Shown here: in pieces, positions 47,361-59,700 of the stretch | Position numbering within the stretch: position 1 is the stretch's first letter | How the letters are laid out: each line of letters begins with the position of its first letter | From: Botryotinia globosa | Taxonomy: Eukaryota > Ascomycota > Leotiomycetes > Helotiales > Sclerotiniaceae | NCBI GenBank assembly: GCA_014898425.1 | Contig: RCSZ01000015.1 | Location: 1,550,001-1,614,000, forward strand | Reading direction: 5' to 3' | DNA length: 64,000 nt | The notes under the pieces: generated by a model | What the model saw: the letters and a program-made list of their open reading frames with translations, nothing else | Database searches by the model: none | Told to the model about the DNA's origin: nothing | Position numbers and translations under genes: made by a program

Positions 47361-48782
47361 CTATTCCTTTCTTTTAAAGAATTTATTTTGAATTTATTTT
47401 AAATGAATAATTTAAGTATAAATATAATCAATAATTATTTTCCTTTTTATTATTAATATTATTATTTTCTTTATTGTTTTTATATAAAACATTTCGAAAT
47501 ATTAAATGTATAGTAATTAATTGAAAAGTGTTATAAGAAATATTTATATTTTCTAAGCAATCTTTAAAATATTAATTATTAATTATTTTATTTAAATTCT
47601 TATTATTGTTATTATTATAATTAAAGTTAGTAGGAGTGATTATAATTGTGATAAACTCTTTTTGATTTCGAATATTTTGGTGTGGATTAAATGAATAGAT
47701 TTGTATTCAATAGAAAGTATTTTTGTATCGAATATATTTATTTTATTTGTATAATAAAGTTCTTTTAATAAGAGAAAACTTGGGTGTGTAAAGGTAGGAT
47801 AGAATTGAAATAGAATTGATTTAAATTTTAAAAGAATCAAAGATATTAATAATATTAAGATTATTAATTTTTATTGAATTGTGGTTTTGAAAATGAAATG
47901 GATTTTGTAATATATATAAAGCTTTAGATTTGTTAGAGTGGGATAATGTAAGAAATCTATTTGTTATATATATAGTTAATTGTTGTATAATTTGAATAAA
48001 GTTGAGATAAGAATAAGATAAAGAAAATTATTGAAAAAAATGATTTTTAAAAGTTGTATTGAATTCATTACAAAAAGTTAAGATTTTATTTAAATCGAAT
48101 TAATTTTGATTTTTGGTTTTATAAAGAATTCTTTCAAATTTTGTAATATAGATATATAAAGAATTAATTTCTTGTTTGAAATTGAATAGTTTATTTTCGA
48201 TTTTTTGAATTTTGTTTGGATTGTTGTAAATGTGTATAAATTGATTTAAGATTGTTATATAATCTAATGAAATATTTTGATTAAAAGAAAAAAGCTAAGA
48301 TAATATTATAGTTTGTATATAAAATTCAAAATTGAAATAAATATAATAAAATTAAGTTATAGAATTATTGATTATAATATTATCTATTTGTAATTTCGTC
48401 TAAATTAAAGATAATTATATATCAAATTTCTGGGAGTTATTATTAAACTTTTTGGAATTAGAAAGAAAGAGTTTCAATTAAAAAGATATATAAATAATAG
48501 AAAAACATTTAAAAATTAAAGAATATAGAAAAAAGATTTTATTATATTATCAAATCATTTCGTCATAAAGTTTCTTTATTATATAAGAGATTTCAACCTT
48601 TATAATTTAAGAAATTAAGAAAAAAAAAACAATACTTTTGATTAAAATCAAAAAGATTTATATATAAATAAAAGAATATAAATAATATATTTAAATAAAA
48701 ATAAATGGAATATATATATAAATTTTAGTTATAAATATATATTGATATTATTCTATTTCTTATTTAGAAAAGCTTTTAATAA

Positions 48783-48933
48783 TATAATGAATCTAATAAA
48801 TATTTAAAGATCAATCTTAGAATTAAAAATTACAAAGTTAAAAAGAATATATTATAAAGCTATATATATAATCGACTTGAAACTTAATACCGTATTTAGC
48901 CCGATTGGACGCGATCATGTGTATATCGTGACA
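48783..48933. repeat. Right LTR of element C
   Basis: 151 bp; pairs with 47210-47360. It retains several C/G positions lost in the left copy, and the reverse is true for others. Confidence 0.72.
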
Positions 48934-51900
48934 ATATCCTTATAGAGAGGTTTTGCTATATTCGAAAGATCCCTATGAGTTTGAACTGTTCATTCCTCAA
49001 TTTTGCTTAGAGAAAAGTAAAGAAAGGAGAAGGGATTTTTATACTATTATAATATTTTTCTGCTATAGATTCAGGTGTACAGATCCGTGAATTGCGGAGT
49101 GAAGATTGTAACTGTGAAGTTAACTCTTCCTCGCACGTGGAATTCCCTTATAGCCCCGTCTTAATGGCTCATACTATGTTGGGCTCCATTGCCCCAGAAT
49201 ATAAATAGTCATGAAATGGGTATAATATTCTCGCACCAGCAGACCATTCCAGATTTGCATCATCAGGATGAAGAAGCGCATGAGATGGGACTGAAATACT
49301 TTGTGCAAAACTCGTATTCATTCAATTTTTTAATCTGGGGTTGTGTCTATCTCCAGCGGAGGGGGTGAAAGTTAGAAACAACTTCCTAGTGTAATTTGGA
49401 TTCGTATTATTGACAATGAATGTTTATATGACAATGAAAGTAGATGAATAGGCGCGAATTAGAAAGTCTGATAATGTTCAAAACAGACTGATAGATATTA
49501 GGAGCAAATAGACAAAAGACGAAGTTTATGTTCAGATGAACAAGGAGAGATAGAAGATAGAGAAGAGGGATCATCCTAATCAATGCCCTTTGAGTAAGTC
49601 AAAACCTCAAGCGAGCCATAAAGCTGACTCCTGAGCGAGGACGAGAAAGAAATTGATTAACGTTCTGCATTTTTGCGATCTTGAATGTCGTTTTTGTTTC
49701 CTATTGAGTTTTTACTGTTAAAGGGAAAATGCGTTGTCGAGAAATTGGATTGATAACTGCCATTTTATCCCTCGAAGCTTTTATCTACCTTTGTTTATGT
49801 CTAGTAAACGACAATTCCAGATACACAATTCTTGGAATTGGGAAACATGCAGAACGTGTTTGAAGGCCAGGAATACCTAAGATTTTTGAGTGTTTGTTAT
49901 TCATTCGCAGTGTCATACAGAGTAATGTGCATCCCGGGGGCTTTATATACTTAAGCTCATGTATTTCACGAGACTCCTGGCACCAGGTATCATGAACCTC
50001 ATCCATTTGATCCGGGTTTGGAAGTTAAAGCGTGGCTAATAATCCCCTTTAAGTGACCCATTCCACTTCTTTAATTAAATTTCATTTTCTCTCGTATAAA
50101 AGCCCCCGTTCAACTCGAACTTTTTCATCACACAAAACTCTAATGGAGCCGACACCGATAACATGAGAGCAAGAAATTTGTCCATGGGAAGGTCTATTTG
50201 CGCATGTGATGTGCGCGGCTTAGGTCCAAAAGAACAGGAAAACTATTTGTGTTCCTCCCAACTCTCTCTCAAACCTAAATAAGCTGCTGCTATTGCTACT
50301 GTTGTTGTTGTTGTTGATGTCTAGTTGTGTGCCATCGACTTGATAAGTTATACTTGAAAGAAACAACGACCAAATTAGAGAGCATACCAGTGCAGATACT
50401 GATGATGTGCTAACCTGACTTGTAATTCAGTACAACAAGCAACAATAACAATACTAATTAAGCATCCAACAACGACTACCCAAAAACCAAGCGAAATAAA
50501 ATCCAGCAATAACACTTGATGAACAACTCAGATTCCACACCTACAAAAATAAAAAGAAGGAGAGCACACCCATTCCCACACACCGAGAAACATCCAACTA
50601 TGCGCTTAAGCAAATCTGTTACAGTGATCTTCCCGTCCATGTTTCTCCTCACCACAGAATCACTTCGGAGGAACATTTCATTTGGACGATGGTACTAAAG
50701 TATCTACGCTGTAGATATCTTTGCTTTGATTTCCGTGATCTTGATACTCAAGAGTGTTTAAATATCAAGGGGAATGAAAGCAAGGCTGCTAATGATTCAT
50801 GACCTCCTACTATTTTCCGTATAGAATAGACGGCTGAGTCATTATAGTCGATTAATACATAAATCACCAACCGACGTCATGGTGTTTAAACACATACATT
50901 CAGACCTTGGACATTTCAATTCACACTGCACTTGAAAAAGAGATTGCTGAGTTGCGCAGGAGGAATCGAGAGTCTGAAATATCGTCTGTGGAATAATGGT
51001 TTGAGGATGGTGTGAAGGCAAAAAATTGTCTTGATGAAAATATGAGTATATTCTTCCCGCTTGAGACTCATTTTTGAGGAGTGATTTCTGACAGCAAGGT
51101 GTTTTTTCGGCATTAGCTAGTCGTCACTAATGGGAATTTATATGTTATTTCTCAGTGTGTGAGCGGTAAGAAGATAATGACAGTCATAAGTAAGATCTGG
51201 TGAGAATGTAGATAAAAATACCCCTCTTCGTTGGTCAATGATTAATCTATAGATTGAAACAAGAATATTGTTCTCTTGCTATTCGTTTTATAGTTGATGG
51301 GATCAGTTAGCAACCTACAGCATAGCAGACGGCGGTATCAGAATTGTACATCAAAGATTGAAGTATTCTCGTAGTGGCAGACGAGCTTTTATCTAGTACT
51401 GCTATGAGCTAGCTTCTGGGGTTCCATATAACCCTAAGGTAGCATGCAACGACGTCCTTTCATGATAGTGGTAAAATCATTTGAATGACCATTGTACTGT
51501 TATCGAAAATATATCAACTCTTTGCCATTTACTTATTCTCTTCACGCACGACGTGATTTCTAGGCCAGCGATCTATACGTGCCATTTGATCATCGATTTC
51601 AATAATATAGGACGCTACGAAGGACGCCGACTCATCACTTGGCATTTTAGGAGCACCTCCTTTTGATCCAAACTTATGAAATACTGAATCGATTCTGACC
51701 ATCCCAGAGCCTCGTAAATGGACAGAGAGAGATAGAGATGTTAAGGGTGAAAGGAGAAAGTTCCAGATTTCAAGACTCTGATGCTGGCAATAAGATGGAT
51801 GATTGAGGATGAATAGACTAATTCGCAGTATGAAGCGAGAATGAGAGTATTCTCCATGATTCAATCAAGAAAAATATATATCTTTGAGTAATAGACACTC

Positions 51901-53310
51901 TAAATACCTAGATATCATATAGCTGAGAATTTCATTTTCCTCAACTGACCTCATAAAGCCATCTCCAAGCGTGGATTCGTATCTGTTCTTGACTTTATTG
52001 AGAGATACTGAATATTCCGTATTTACATACCAGCAGGCGTTGTCCATAGTTTCGATGAACGGAACCGGTGATTGTGGTTGATATAGAAGTAGGAATACTG
52101 CATGTGTTCTACCAATATGTTCGAGTTATAACCACATTTTCTTCGCACAACCGACTATCTAACGATGTTTTTAAGAAACAGAACTACAGTTCGATGTTGT
52201 AATAGAAATATGGAATATTCTATTTTCAAACAGAATGAGATTGCAGTGCAAAAAGAGCGTTAAGCAGAAACGACGACTGATAACCCGGTACTCATAGAAA
52301 ACATTCCACTTACTATATCACTTACTGTACTGTCATACATACATGTGATCTGCCTGTGCTATAAATGACATTCGAATCAATTAAATAATGAGTTTTCGCG
52401 AGTGAATGCAAGTCACTGACAATCAAAAGCTGTGTCTGAATTGCGTCAAACTTTTGCCAGACTTTGGGTGTATACTCTACATACGTTCTTGATAATTTTC
52501 GGATCGAATAATAGATAGATGGCGGATCCTGTGACAGCTTCTTTGCACGTGAATAAAAAGTTGCGTCCAAGTAAAAGATCTTGGCAGGCTTGCTATGCAT
52601 ACAATTGGAGAAATATTGGATATAGCAATTTGAACCAGTACTGACGGATTCACTAGCAGTGAAATAAAGTTGCCCCTTGCCAAACAAACATTGATAACTG
52701 GGAGGTAGAGGGAGAATCACAATAGATTACGAAAAGTTAAGACGGGATACCATTGAAGTACAGAGTCTTTCTTTTCTTTTGTACAGACCCCAATGAATAG
52801 TGTTGTGTAACGCGGATAGATTATGGTAACAATATATTGCATTGACCCGAAGTTCGCCAAACCAACAGATCCTATCACTTCAAGTTCTGTGACATCTCCA
52901 CTTAGATCTTGAACCCCAGATTGTAAAATGTGACATGATCGTCGATGTCGATTTAAAGGTCACACAGTGATTCAAATGTTTCGGACGATTTTTGACGGGT
53001 AGGAATGAGTGCGGCACATGTCGAGCAAATGGGAACGATTCCGTTGATCCGGGCCACACATTGAAAGGACTATTAGAGAATCCCGAACAGCTGTAAGAAG
53101 TTTAACCTCAAGCCTTGAAAACAAAAATAGAAAAGGAGAAGAGTAGAAAAGTAGAAAAGGAATCAGTGATCTGATTTCCAGTTTGACATCGGGAGCAGAG
53201 ATAAGGTTACCGGTATCAGAACTCCCGAAGTTTGTTCAACCAGTCTTGAGTGAGTTTGTAGCTATTTCCATCCAAGACCTAGGCCATTCTGCTGGGCTGG
53301 GGAAATCAAT

Positions 53311-53448
53311 ATACATATATACATACATATATACATATATACATACATATATACATATATACATATATACATATATACATATATACATATATACATATAT
53401 ACATACATATATACATATATACATACATACATACAAACATACATACAT
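53311..53448 (+). repeat. ACATAT/ACAT microsatellite
   Basis: About 138 bp of alternating ACATATAT and ACATACAT units. It creates open frames on both strands (Tyr-Ile-His and Met-Tyr-Ile repeats) that are not genes. Confidence 0.95.
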
Positions 53449-53880
53449 GCTCGTATGTGAGAGAGAGAAGTGGGATAAACTTCTGGTTCTTTGAAGTGTT
53501 TAGGACTGACTGACTGCAGTCACTGCACAGAGTATATACCAAGGTAGGCAGGTGAGTATATAACCGTCTTCAATCTATTCGCTCAATTCGGTAAATTTCG
53601 TTAAGATTACATACTACATACATACGAACGAAGATGGGCCCGACCGACCGGGTAAATTGACTTCGCCCGATTGATTGAATAAATAAGGTTCTGCTGGATA
53701 AATCCCGGAGACTGTTCGAGGCTTTTTTTATTATGATTAATTAACCTTGGAATGCTTCTTTAATGCTTTTGCGGTATCTAGACAGTAGGTAGGTGTTCTT
53801 CTTTGGAAGGGGTTTCATGAAGTAATACCAATGCCACCAATACCACCAATACCAACCCCTCGTACATGCCATTTGCCATT

Positions 53881-53940
53881 TGCTAGATGCTAGATGCTAG
53901 ATGCCAGATGCCAGACGCCAGACGCCAGACGCCCGATGCC
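53881..53940 (+). repeat. Seven-base GATGCCA/GATGCTA tandem array
   Basis: About eight units of 7 bp that drift from TAGATGC through CAGATGC to CAGACGC along the array. Confidence 0.85.
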
Positions 53941-54526
53941 ATATGCCATACACCTTCTCCCCTTTACCTTTTCCCTTCGGCCATGGAGATGGAGTAATAA
54001 AGCTTATTATTTAAAACAAGCTCCCACGTCGGCACTTGGCAGTCTCTTCCCTACAACACCTTCTAGTCCAGCACGCACAGCACAGCCACGCTTTTAGGCG
54101 TAGGTAGGTACCATAGCTACGAGCTAGAGGAAAAGATGTCAACTCTACAAAGGCGATACTAAACAACAAGAGCGAGGAACAAGAACATAGGGGTCGGATA
54201 TTGCATTCAATCCCTCAGATACTACTGCATACCTACCTAGCTATATATAATCACAACTGCCGAACCAATCTCTGCCCTCTCTCCACTCCATACTATACTA
54301 TCTATCTAGTATCTCCTTATAACTTTATTCTCGCCGTTTCAAATCCATGCCAAAGGAGAGTTTACGCGTGTGAAAAATTGGTAACTTTCAAATCCAAGCC
54401 GCGCTAAACAGGGGATGCGGCCATTGATAGTCCACCATACTGTATACAATCATTTCAATCGATTCAATTGCGCATTACTGGGAATGAGTAAAATTCCCCA
54501 AGATTTTGATCATTCCATAGTCCATC

Positions 54527-55828
54527 ATGTCGACGGCTGCGGTGAGTAAACAATGCCTCATCCTTTGGAAGTCGTCTTTCCTTAATTGGCGATTGCGAAG
54601 AGAGATCAAATGCCAAGATGTGATCAAGCTCGATTGACATTTGACATATGCACATGCACCACACGCCCTTTCGAGACAAGTCCTCAACATATCATCAATA
54701 ATTTGTACATTGATCGATCTAAAGTCTAATTACATGTTCTAGGAAAAGGCAAACCTTGCGCGCATACGAGACAACCAAAGACGATCCCGCGCTCGGAGAA
54801 AAGAGTACCTTCAAGAGCTCGAGGCACGATTGCGCCAATGTGAGCTCCAAGGCATTGAAGCATCCTCTGAAATTCAGCTGGCAGCAAGGAGAGTAGCAGA
54901 TGAGAACAAGAAGTTACGAAGTCTGCTAGCACAACATGGAGTAGGAAATGAAATGGTGGAAACATATTTACAAATGAGTTCCGAAGACTTGATGATATCG
55001 GCGCAATACGGGAGTGAAAGTCCTTCGGTACAACAGTTAGAACAATTACTTCAGGCGAGAAAATCTTGTTGTGCAGATGGAAGTATAGGCCCAACGAGTA
55101 CAACAACGATGGGGCAGACGATTCAAAGCCGAGAGAGTTCTTACAGTGGAAATACTGTCCATTCGTTATGGGATTCAGTACAGCCCTCACGGAGTATGAG
55201 CGTAGGGCAGACACCAACATCGACTGGCAAAGCATTTTCACAGGCGCAACAGTTTATGAGTCCAAGAAGAAGTAGCGCGGCAAGTCGACACAGTAGTATT
55301 AGTCAAAATCATAGCACGGCTGGAACTGTTCACACTCGACAACAACAACAACAACGACAGCAGCAGCAGCAGCAGCAACAAAGATTCAATATGACATCAA
55401 TAACACTACCAAACTCACAACAGCAGAACACACCATCGAGTCTCTCCATTCAATCTCCTCAAATCTACGAATTCGAGTCGCAATATATATCAAACCAATC
55501 TTACAATACACTTTCCCCACAGACCCCTCAAATGCATTCCCATCTACAATCCCACACAAATTCGAATCCCAATTCTCGTTCATCAGTCTCATCTCATCAA
55601 ATCTCACCCCCAATATCATCAACATACACAAGTACACCTTCCGAGAACAACGGAACCAACCTGAACAGTTGCGTATTTGCAACCGATATGATAACGACCA
55701 TGGCCGGCGGCGACCCCGCCGTAGTTCGCGCAGAATTGGGCTGCGTGCCCGGTATGGATTGTAATGTGGACAACCAGTTAGTCTTCCATGTAATGGACCG
55801 ATATACCGAAAATGGTGTAGGCTTATGA
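54527..55828 (+). CDS. bZIP transcription factor
   Basis: Two exons, 54527-54541 (five codons) and 54743-55828; 366 residues. The basic region follows at once: ARIRDNQRRSRARRKEYLQE, with the invariant Asn16, Ser20 and Arg24 spacing of bZIP proteins; a leucine-zipper-like helix continues through LEARLRQCEL to ENKKLRSLLAQHG. The rest is Ser/Gln/Thr-rich and disordered, with a polyglutamine tract of about 15 residues near residue 205, and a short conserved-looking C-terminus (DPAVVRAELGCVPG, DCNVDNQLVFHVMDRY). The intron is 201 nt, long for this genome. An in-frame TAG lies directly before the second exon, so splicing is needed; the tiny first exon is the simplest solution but the true start could be elsewhere upstream. 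Targets are unknown. Confidence 0.87.
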
Positions 55829-56714
55829 CAATTGCAGGACGGAGCGAAATCAAAATTTAATGTAATTCTTATGTGTTCAGATACCCCTCACTTTCTACAT
55901 ATTTCACGGACAGCGATTGGAATAATTCAAAAAGCGTTTTATTTTTTCTGTTTCGTCGGGTATCTGTTAAGGAGTGAATACTTAGGTAGTCCTTCCTTTA
56001 CCTACTTTTACTCGAATTGCAGGTTCAGTGACCCAGCTTGATTTTTCTGGTGCAACCATGCCATTCGAGGTTGAATTTCAGAACTGCGTCTAGAACGTTC
56101 AAAATCAAATACCCAAAAAGTATTACAATCCTTGCAAATCTACATACATTCATACATATACATCTCTCATAATCCTCAATTTCCATTTCCTCAAATTTCC
56201 TTTGATCATACACCTGCCCTTTGTACTTAAATCTACTCCAATCCGCTACTTCACCACTCGCAGCCCCCCCTCGACTCTAACATTCCTCACACCCAACACT
56301 AATCCCTTTCCGTCCAAGTATAGCTAAAGCATCAAACAATTAACCCTCTCTCTTGACGGATACGGAATTATCATCAATGGGCAAAGAATGGAGCACCTCA
56401 GCAAAGAAAATGTCTCAATTTTTTCCTTTGCGTCAAACTTCCTTCAAAGCTTCTTTCATCTCAACCCTCACCTTGTTTCTCCTTCTCTAATCTCGTTGAT
56501 CCCGTGAAAACTCGTGTGTGCTGCATGAATTGCGTTTTGTTTCGAAGTTCACGCTTTTCAGATCTTTCTCGCATGCTCAACTTCCTCTCTATCGAGCACT
56601 CAACAGATCATATCTTCTCATCTCGCACGTTGAACCGGTATCTATAATCATACAGTCCCTGATATAACCTCTCATTACATCACATTACCTCTCCACAATC
56701 CACAATCAATAAAC
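55829..56714. other. Intergenic region, promoter and leader of the next gene
   Basis: 886 bp. The second half is strongly pyrimidine-rich on the plus strand, as in leaders of many filamentous-fungal genes. No coding exon is supported. Confidence 0.55.
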
Positions 56715-59700
56715 ATGTCCTCCACCCATTCCCTCTCGCGCACTCCCACCCCTAAACCTCCCGAACCAGCCCCAGACCCAAAGGCCGTCATCGACCCCCG
56801 CAACAAACCCATCCTCACCGTACCCCAAAACAAATACACCACCTATGATTTCACCCCCTTCCTCTCCTCCCCCGCAGTCCTGCACCGCATGCGGGAGAAC
56901 CGTCACCAAATCCCCCTCATCTCTCCCATCCCCGCAACACGCATTCCCTCGCCTCTGGCCGAAAATCTTCACCCCTCCGTCATAAAAGACGTGCGGGATT
57001 TTCTTCTCGGGTCGGGGAAATACAAATCGCCATATACACGCAACTATTCCGGGGACGGACACGAGGTGTGGAAATCCTGGAAACGCGCGTGGGATATTTG
57101 GAATAATCATTACATGGAAGGACGAGTCAATGAAGTGTGGGTTGCGCGCGCCTATGCAGAATGGGAAGCTTATATCAAGCAACAGCAAAAGAAGGGGAAG
57201 CTTCCTTTTGAGGGGCCAGCAGGGAGAAGACAGCACAGGAGGAAGAAGGTGAAGATAGGGAAACCGTATCGGACGGAAGCGAAAGCGCTCGAACAATTCG
57301 AAACGAGTATTTCTGAGATAGCGCAAGGCAGGAGAGAATGGAAAGAACGTGCGATTGAGGATCTCAATGCGATATTCAGACACAATCGGAATATGGGAGA
57401 TGGATATATCGAGTTTTCTGAAGCGCTGGCCGAATGGCAGCGACGCAATTCGGAGGCACCTAAATGGGAGGATTTCAAAAATTACAAGCAATGGGCGCCG
57501 GAGTATCTACCATTGACCATGGACTACGTTCGTGATGAACTCCCATTGCATTTGCAAGCACGGGTGCAGGAGCTCCTCGGCTCGGAATTCTGGAAGAAAG
57601 ATCCCAAGCCTGAAGCTCAACCGGGCTCTATTGAGTACGCTATTGCTCTCGCCAAATGGGAAGAATTACCCGAAGTGCGTCGATGTAAATTAACCAGTCG
57701 ACCCAATTGGAGTGAAACATACCGACCTGCTGAAAGTCTAGAGGAAAAATATATCGAATTCGCAACGAAGCGAACGAGTCCTGCCGTCGTAGCAGAATTC
57801 AAAGAACGCATGGAGAAGAACAAGAAACTGGGCGTGGGATACATCGAGCTCTCATGGCAGGAAGCACATTACAACATCACAGTGCAAGCGTACGGAGGAG
57901 AATTAGACCCGAAGATTATGCAAAAGCCTGACCCTCAGGATTATATTGATAAAGCGCGACCGGGAAAATCTAACGAGAGCAATAGACCCGCGACGGCTAT
58001 TGATCGCGAGCCTGACGATGGTGATGAGGAGGATGACGAAGACTTTAATCCCAATGACCTCACAAGGCCATTTCCAATCGAAGATGATGGATCTAGTGGT
58101 GGTTTCTTCGCCATGAAAGATTTCATCGAGTACGCTGTCCCAGATGAAGACGACGAGACTTTCCAAGAATATTACGATCCGATTGAGAACAGCGTTTGGC
58201 GACCAAGGCAAGTTGGTGAACAGCATGTTAAAATTGATATGGATGAGGACCTGGATGCTTTCTTGAAGAACTCTCAGTTTGAGATTGACGGTGGTGTGGA
58301 TTGTGGAAGAAGTCCTTATCCTGTATGATTCTCTCTGTCCTTTAGAAAGCATCCCACTAACAAAACCAATTATAGCTTCTCCGCCCCCTTTGCAGATATG
58401 CACAAAGCCAAGTCAAAGTGCCCGATGATGACCAACCCAACGTGCCGTTCATGCCTAGACTCAAAGACCACGGGTCACTTTTGAAGATGAAAAAGTTTTG
58501 GGACAAGGTAACAGGCACCATCTTCAACATCCCTACCAAAAACATATATCGACAAACTCTAGATAAGATTGAAGATCGTGATCACAGAGAATCCTTTGAG
58601 AATAACGACAGCTACCAGAACCCGGACATATTTCCCTTGGATATTCGGCGATGCGAAGCAATTTCAGCTCCTGTCAATCCCGGCGAAGAGCGTCTAAAGC
58701 CAGTCGACCCCCGAGACAAAGACAACATTATCGAGCCATCCTTCAAAATGAAGGAGAAGGAATACAGACCCATGAGATTTGATGATCCTTGGTGGGTTGC
58801 ACCCGAGCAAAAGTACTATCGGGACATGCCACCTCGAAACTACCCTCCAAAATGCGATGAAACACAATCTTTTCTACCAAAAGATGTCAAGCTTTGGAAT
58901 GATGAAATTGATAAAGATTCGGATTTGAAGCATAGATACTTTGTGGCTAACCTGGACGGAAGACTTCTAACAATCAATGGAATCGCAGTTTGCAAAGGCG
59001 AAATTGCAGGCCCATTGCCAGAATTTGCTATCATACAGAGCGAGGGTGGTGGAGTATCGTTTTGGCATGGTGTTGGCGGTCGATTTTACTTACAGCCGGC
59101 TGGTGCTAGCACAAAAGATTGGTCTCGGCAGTGGAGCTCATTGAGACAAACTTTGAGGGATGAATACTTTGGTGTTGCCGCCGGATACTACTGGCAGAAT
59201 GCAATTGTGGGTAAAATCATGGAAGATGATGAGGGCGAGGGAGAGCAAGATCTCAAGTGGATAAGATGGAAGAACGCAAAACCAGCAAGAAACACAAGTA
59301 TACCGGATCCCCGCGCTGTCAAGCTCATGTCTCACCGCGGTTTTCCGGATTACCGTGCTCAATTTGAAGAGAATGAAGATTGGGGAGCACCTGGACCTTT
59401 GCCATTTGAGAGCCCAGAAGCTGAGCTCAAATGGGTAGCCGCACAGCTTCACTTTCAAGAGACTTTTCTTGCCCATTCATGGCTTACGTCAGAGATGGTT
59501 GAGCCAACCAGTGATACAGCATGGGGAGGACTCCCTGTCGATTATGGAGACGTTTCGAATGGACCCACCGATGACCAGAGAAATCAATGGTGGGCAAGTC
59601 ATAGAGAAAATGCCGAAAGAGTACAGTCACAATCCTCTCAAATATTCCATGAACGATCCCTTGATGAACTTGAAGGGGAGCAAGCTGCATATGAAGCCAA

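Larger units (their letters stand above)
47210..48933. mobile_element. Small LTR element C nested in family B copy 2
   Basis: 151-bp direct repeats at 47210-47360 and 48783-48933 enclose 1.42 kb. A 5-bp target duplication ATATC lies on each side (47205-47209 and 48934-48938). Ends fit TG...CA after RIP (observed TA...TA and TA...CA). The mismatches between the two repeats that I can align are transitions, in both directions, as expected when each copy was mutated independently by RIP. The interior is nearly pure A+T with no gag or pol frame left; either it was always non-autonomous or it decayed. Confidence 0.72.
46836..48958. mobile_element. Family B MITE copy 2, split by an LTR element
   Basis: The left end CAGCAAAACCTCTCTATAAG and right end CTTATAGAGAGGTTTTGCTA are perfect inverted repeats apart from one RIP-type change, flanked by TA (46834-46835 and 48959-48960). 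The span of 2,123 bp minus the insertion at 47210-48933 and one target copy leaves about 394 bp, the size of copy 1. The sequence across the join matches copy 1 once one copy of ATATC is removed. Confidence 0.78.
48961..54526. other. Gene-poor region before the bZIP gene
   Basis: About 5.6 kb of moderate composition with no recognised gene. Open frames above 100 codons (51529-51864 and 52322-52720, minus strand) lack an ATG start and family features. A TATA-like TATAAAA at 50095-50101 followed by a pyrimidine- and A-rich stretch resembles a promoter and leader but leads to no long frame. Two simple repeats are listed separately. Confidence 0.5.

Noticed and set aside
51529..51864. 111-codon minus-strand frame
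   Set aside because: It begins with TTG and has no recognisable content.
52322..52720. 132-codon minus-strand frame
   Set aside because: It begins with GTG, not ATG, in a gene-poor region and shows no family features; an internal Met would leave under 95 residues.
53183..53542. Overlapping frames of 60-103 codons on both strands with Tyr-Ile-His or Met-Tyr-Ile repeats
   Set aside because: Produced by the ACATAT microsatellite at 53311-53448.
58323..58375. Two separate genes at 56715-58328 and 58418-61057
   Set aside because: A phase-0 intron of 53 nt with GTATGA...TATAG borders joins them into one continuous protein; the second frame has no own ATG near its start.
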